Below, piece after piece: positions 37,176 through 64,000 of a stretch of DNA of 64,000 nt. Source of the DNA: Seriola aureovittata. Its lineage: Eukaryota; Chordata; Actinopteri; Carangiformes; Carangidae. The first letter of the stretch is position 1; each line of letters begins with the position of its first letter. The stretch covers positions 26,454,475-26,518,474 of the forward strand of contig NC_079375.1 of the NCBI RefSeq assembly GCF_021018895.1, in the 5' to 3' direction. The notes below the pieces were generated by a model, which saw nothing but the letters and a program-made list of their open reading frames with translations, was not told where the DNA came from and did no database searches. Made by a program: the position numbers and the translations under genes.

Positions 37176-37241
<66 letters not shown>
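37176..37241. repeat. (AC)n microsatellite in the probable rasal2 3' UTR
   Basis: About 33 AC units; the transcript would carry (GU)n about 180 nt after the stop codon. Confidence 0.95.
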
Positions 37242-37243
<2 letters not shown>

Positions 37244-37417
37244 TACACTGAACAGATCAAACCTTCAGTATTTACACTCATATTTATAGATTTATAGATT
37301 TTGTATTTTCTCTCTGATCGATCGTCCGCAGAGCTGCAGTTGATGGAGGCGAGGTGGGCGGAGTCGGAGGCTTTAGACCCGCACCACCAGCACCACCTTG
37401 GTGTGCTGGTCGACCAA

Positions 37418-60602
<23,185 letters not shown>

Positions 60603-60873
60603 CTGAGGAGAGGACACACACACACACAGAGTCAGACGGGATTGGCCGAAGCAGCCGCCACCTGTCAGCCAATGAGGTTAAGCTGCAAACGTCCGTCTTC
60701 GTCCAGTGAACATCCTCGACTTTGGCGTCCCCCCCCCACTCCGACCTGCCTCTCCCTCCTCAGCACCGCATCCTTCCTCCTTCCTCCTCCTCCTCACGGT
60801 CCCTCCTCTCACATCTCTGCCCTTCTGCCTCTCCGCCTCCCTCTCTCTCCACTCAGCAGTAATTCTAACCCTG

Positions 60874-60945
<72 letters not shown>

Positions 60946-61297
60946 TCTCTGTCTCTCTCTCTGTCTCTCTCTCTCTGTCTGTCTCTCTCTCGGAGCGCCA
61001 AGGTTTTACCGCATTTATTCAATCAATCCCTCCAACTACACTGTTCTGCTTTCTGTCCTTTCTCCTGTCTCCCTCCTCTCTTCTCTCTGCAGACGCTCCT
61101 CTCTCTCTCCTCTCTCTGCAGCAGCTCAGTTGTAGCCTCTCTCTCTCCCTCCCTCTCTCCCTCCCTCTCTCCCTCTCTCTCTCTTCTTCTTCTCTTCCTC
61201 TGGAGCTGCGTTTATCGCTGCGCTCGGAGGATAATTACTAAATAAGTTTCCCCTCAGCCGACTGATGTGGGACACAACTCTGGGGGCTTCGGCTATT

Positions 61298-61300
<3 letters not shown>
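60603..61300 (-). promoter_or_regulatory. possible rasal2 upstream region, CT/GA-rich
   Basis: GC- and CT-rich on + with a long (CT)n tract at 60872-60992 and further CTCTCC runs to 61190. No TATA box or clear start element is visible. It is placed here only because it sits above the candidate start codon. The 248- and 179-residue Leu/Ser frames on + are low-complexity artefacts. Confidence 0.25.
60872..60992. repeat. (CT)n tract with CTGT interruptions
   Basis: Imperfect ctctct and ctgtct units over about 120 bp. Confidence 0.93.

Positions 61301-61370
<70 letters not shown>
61301..61370. repeat. (GT)n microsatellite
   Basis: About 35 uninterrupted GT units. Confidence 0.95.
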
Positions 61371-61371
<1 letters not shown>

Positions 61372-62375
61372 ACTCTCATCATTTGCTCATCATCACATCA
61401 GGGCTGCAACAAACAACGATGTTGATTGTGGTTTGTTACCATGTTATTTCTCATCGTCATGTCAAACATCAGCGACACAGAGTGAGTCCTCGCCCCGCTC
61501 AGACCAGCTCTGGGTTCTGACAGCCGGCATCGAGGTCCCGCCCATACAACCACCAGAACCAATCACAAGTCAACCAGAGCCATGATGTCACGCTCTTGTT
61601 TTACAGCCTCAAATTACTGATTAAAACTGAACGTCAGCATGAAAACGACCTCAAACTTTATTTGCCGTGTGCTTTGATTTGTTAGCTAGAGGGGGCGGAG
61701 CTTATGACCTGTACTGCCGGTGGCCACCAGGGGGCGATGGAGGCTGAGATGAGGTGTCACGGCGTCACATCCTGACGGTCTCATTAAGAGACGACGATGA
61801 TCGATGATCAGAGTGTTTACAGGTTGATCTATTGATAAATGGACAACACTGCAGTAGATGTAGCTTCACTTGGGGAAGAGTCAAACGGCGACGGTGTGTG
61901 AACTGACCGGAGGTGATCATGGTCGTCACGGCGATTCTGCCCCCTGCTGCTCAACAGAGCGGCTGCGGACGACCTGCTGAGTCACCGACCCGGATCAGAC
62001 CAGAACCGACTGCTGGACCTGTCCCGCCACAGCCGCATCAACACACACAACACGCCACTGACCGCCAGTCTCAACACACAGCGGCAGGGTGCCTGTGTCT
62101 CCGAGTACTTCAGGACCTCGTCCTAAATCTGTAAAATTCAGCGTTCAGCCTGTCGGATGTAAAGTCAAAATATCTCCAAGCATCAAGCTGATCAAGCATC
62201 TGAACCAATCAGCTGTTGGATCAGGTGAGAGCCACGTGTTTCCCATCATGCCCTGCTGAGGCCTTGATGTCGTGAGGTTACTGTTGGCGAAGCTTCTGTG
62301 ACATCAGCAGATCAGTTTCATTTCATCTACATTTTGAAGGTTTGTTTTATTTTTTGTTGTGAACTAGTTTCATTC
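61371..62375. other. upstream sequence, nothing recognised
   Basis: About 1 kb of mixed composition with no exon-like frame on either strand that I can connect to rasal2 or another family. Confidence 0.5.
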
Positions 62376-63091
62376 AGACCAGCAGAGACCAGCAGAGACC
62401 AGTATAGACCAGTACAGACCAACAGAGACCAGTACAGACCAACAGAGACCAGCAGAGACCAGCACAGACCAACAGACACCAGTACAGACCAACAGAGACC
62501 AGCAGAGACCAGCACAGACCAGTACAGACCAGCAGAGACCAGTACAGACCAACAGAGACCAGCAGAGACCAGTACAGACCAACAGAGACCAGTACAGACC
62601 AACAGAGACCAGTACAGACCAACAGAGACCAGCAGAGACCAGTACAGACTACCAGAGACCAGTACAGACCAGCAGAGACCAGTACAGACCAGCAGAGACC
62701 AGTACAGACCAGCAGAGACCAGTAGACCAACAGAGACCAGCAGAGACCAGTACAGACCAACAAAGACCAGCAGAGACCAGTACAGACCAACAGAGACCAG
62801 TACAGACCAACAGAGACCAGTACAGACCAGCAGAGACCAGTACAGACCAGCAGAGACCAGTAGACCAACAAAGACCAGCAGAGACCAGTACAGACCAGCA
62901 GAGACCAGTACAGACTAGCAGAGACCAGCAGAGACCAGTACAGACCAACAGAGACCAGCAGAGACCAGTACAGACCAGCAGAGACCAGTACAGACCAGCA
63001 GAGACCAGTACAGACTAGCAGAGACCAGTACAGACCAGCAGAGACCAGCAGAGACCAGTACAGACCAGCAGAGACCAGTACAGACCAGCAG
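62376..63091. repeat. 10-bp minisatellite, agaccagcag / agaccagtac
   Basis: About 71 copies with variants agaccaacag, agactagcag and two 8-bp units (agaccagt lost two bases near 62720 and 62860). The 206-residue frame on + and the Trp/Leu/Val frames on - are by-products. Confidence 0.97.
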
Positions 63092-63328
63092 CTGACTTGC
63101 GTGAATCTCTATGGCAACCAACCAATCAGATGTTTTGAGTCATTATATTATGACCTCATAACGGCCATCACTCTCTGACTCCACGCCGTCGTCACCGCCC
63201 GTCTGGATCACTGTATGGAGTCGTGTTGGGGCTCCCAGTAAAACCCTGGACAGGCTCCAGCTGCACGAGCCGTGTTCTGACTCTGTAAAGCAGCTGTGGG
63301 CACCTTGAAACGTGCTGTACACATGTAA

Positions 63329-63360
<32 letters not shown>

Positions 63361-64000
63361 GACTCTATTCTCTTTATATGATGATTTTTTTCCCTCCATG
63401 TGTCCCTAAGACTCGTGCTATTTCATCTGCATATTATTTCTGATGTTTATTTCAGCAGACAGACGGACAGGTGTGTCTGGTTCTGACCTTTGACCCTGAT
63501 CACAGTAGGCGGTCATGGAGCTGTGACACCGGCCGGTCTGTCTCTCTGTGTGTGTGTGAGCGGCTGAGGGAGGATGAATGGGAGGGTGTGATGTAATCAG
63601 AAAGCGGTGTGAGGAATGCTGGGAATGTCTGAGGCTGAAACCATGTGAGCGGACACACCTGACACACAGGAAACAGATAATCTGCTGCTCAAAGGAAGCT
63701 TTGTGTCTGCTGCAGAGGGAGGAGCATCAGCTGAACAATCACACTGATCCTTCTCAGTCATAACTGACAAACCTGAACACACACACACACACTCTTAGAT
63801 TTACAATGACTTCCACTTCCTGAGGATGTCATCATCTCTGATGTCCCTCCAGAATAAAGCTCATAACAGCTGCTCTTAAACTAAAACATGAGTCTGTGAA
63901 AACTTCTGATCTGAAGTGCCAGAAACTCATTCAGCTGAACCGAGCATCAACCTCCAGCCTGAAACCAGGAGCTGCAGTTCCTCTAGTGGCCACTAGAGTC
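63092..64000. other. right end, nothing recognised
   Basis: Contains a (TTA)n run at 63330-63360. No supported exon. I looked for the upstream RASAL2 PH exons (WERKYCILTDSQLVLL type) and did not find them. Confidence 0.5.

Noticed and set aside
62298..62948. 206-aa + strand frame rich in RPAETSRDQ and Trp/Leu/Val - strand frames
   Set aside because: Same cause: 10-bp agaccagcag minisatellite.

Overview
The window is vertebrate nuclear DNA, almost certainly from a teleost fish. Coding exons are short, have GT-AG borders and sit in a background of CA/GT microsatellites, 10- and 16-bp minisatellites, poly-C runs and degenerate transposon pieces. Three protein-coding genes can be supported.

Left, 1-8,300, + strand: the last seven coding exons of a dlg1-type MAGUK (SAP97/Discs large 1). 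They encode the hinge and the whole guanylate-kinase-like (GK) domain and end at a TGA at 6364-6366. The rest of the gene lies off the left edge. A 539-bp inverted-repeat transposon (MITE-like) sits in one intron.

Middle, about 10,200-34,620: a satellite of about 24 kb, over a third of the window. Its unit is about 25 bp with the core catagtatagtaaggc, plus 37-40-bp variants. Units are arranged in higher-order repeats of about 112 bp, 469 bp, 1.4-1.7 kb and 3.02 kb. Both borders carry related remnants of one tRNA-like dispersed element, so array and element probably amplified together. The stop-free frames in the array are not genes.

Right of the array, - strand: an intact small gene matching NCBP2AS2 (34,776-35,099), then rasal2, a SynGAP-family Ras GTPase-activating protein. 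Sixteen coding exons run from 60,602 down to 37,418. They join in frame with consistent splice phases to 3,549 nt (1,182 codons plus stop), covering the PH-domain end, C2 domain, RasGAP domain, the serine-rich linker and the C-terminal coiled coil. dlg1 and rasal2 converge tail to tail across the satellite. DLG1 and NCBP2AS2 are also neighbours in human (3q29), while human RASAL2 is on chromosome 1.

The most interesting signals are: (1) a rasal2 intron that begins with (GU)n at its 5' splice site and ends with (AC)n at its 3' splice site, so the two ends could pair and bridge the intron; (2) the nested higher-order structure of the 24-kb satellite and its element-flanked borders; (3) repeats forming or abutting several other splice sites; (4) a candidate alternative first coding exon of rasal2 starting MMGNSCDR; (5) four unrelated 10-bp minisatellites in or just upstream of rasal2. 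I found no RNA gene, CRISPR array or complete autonomous transposon.
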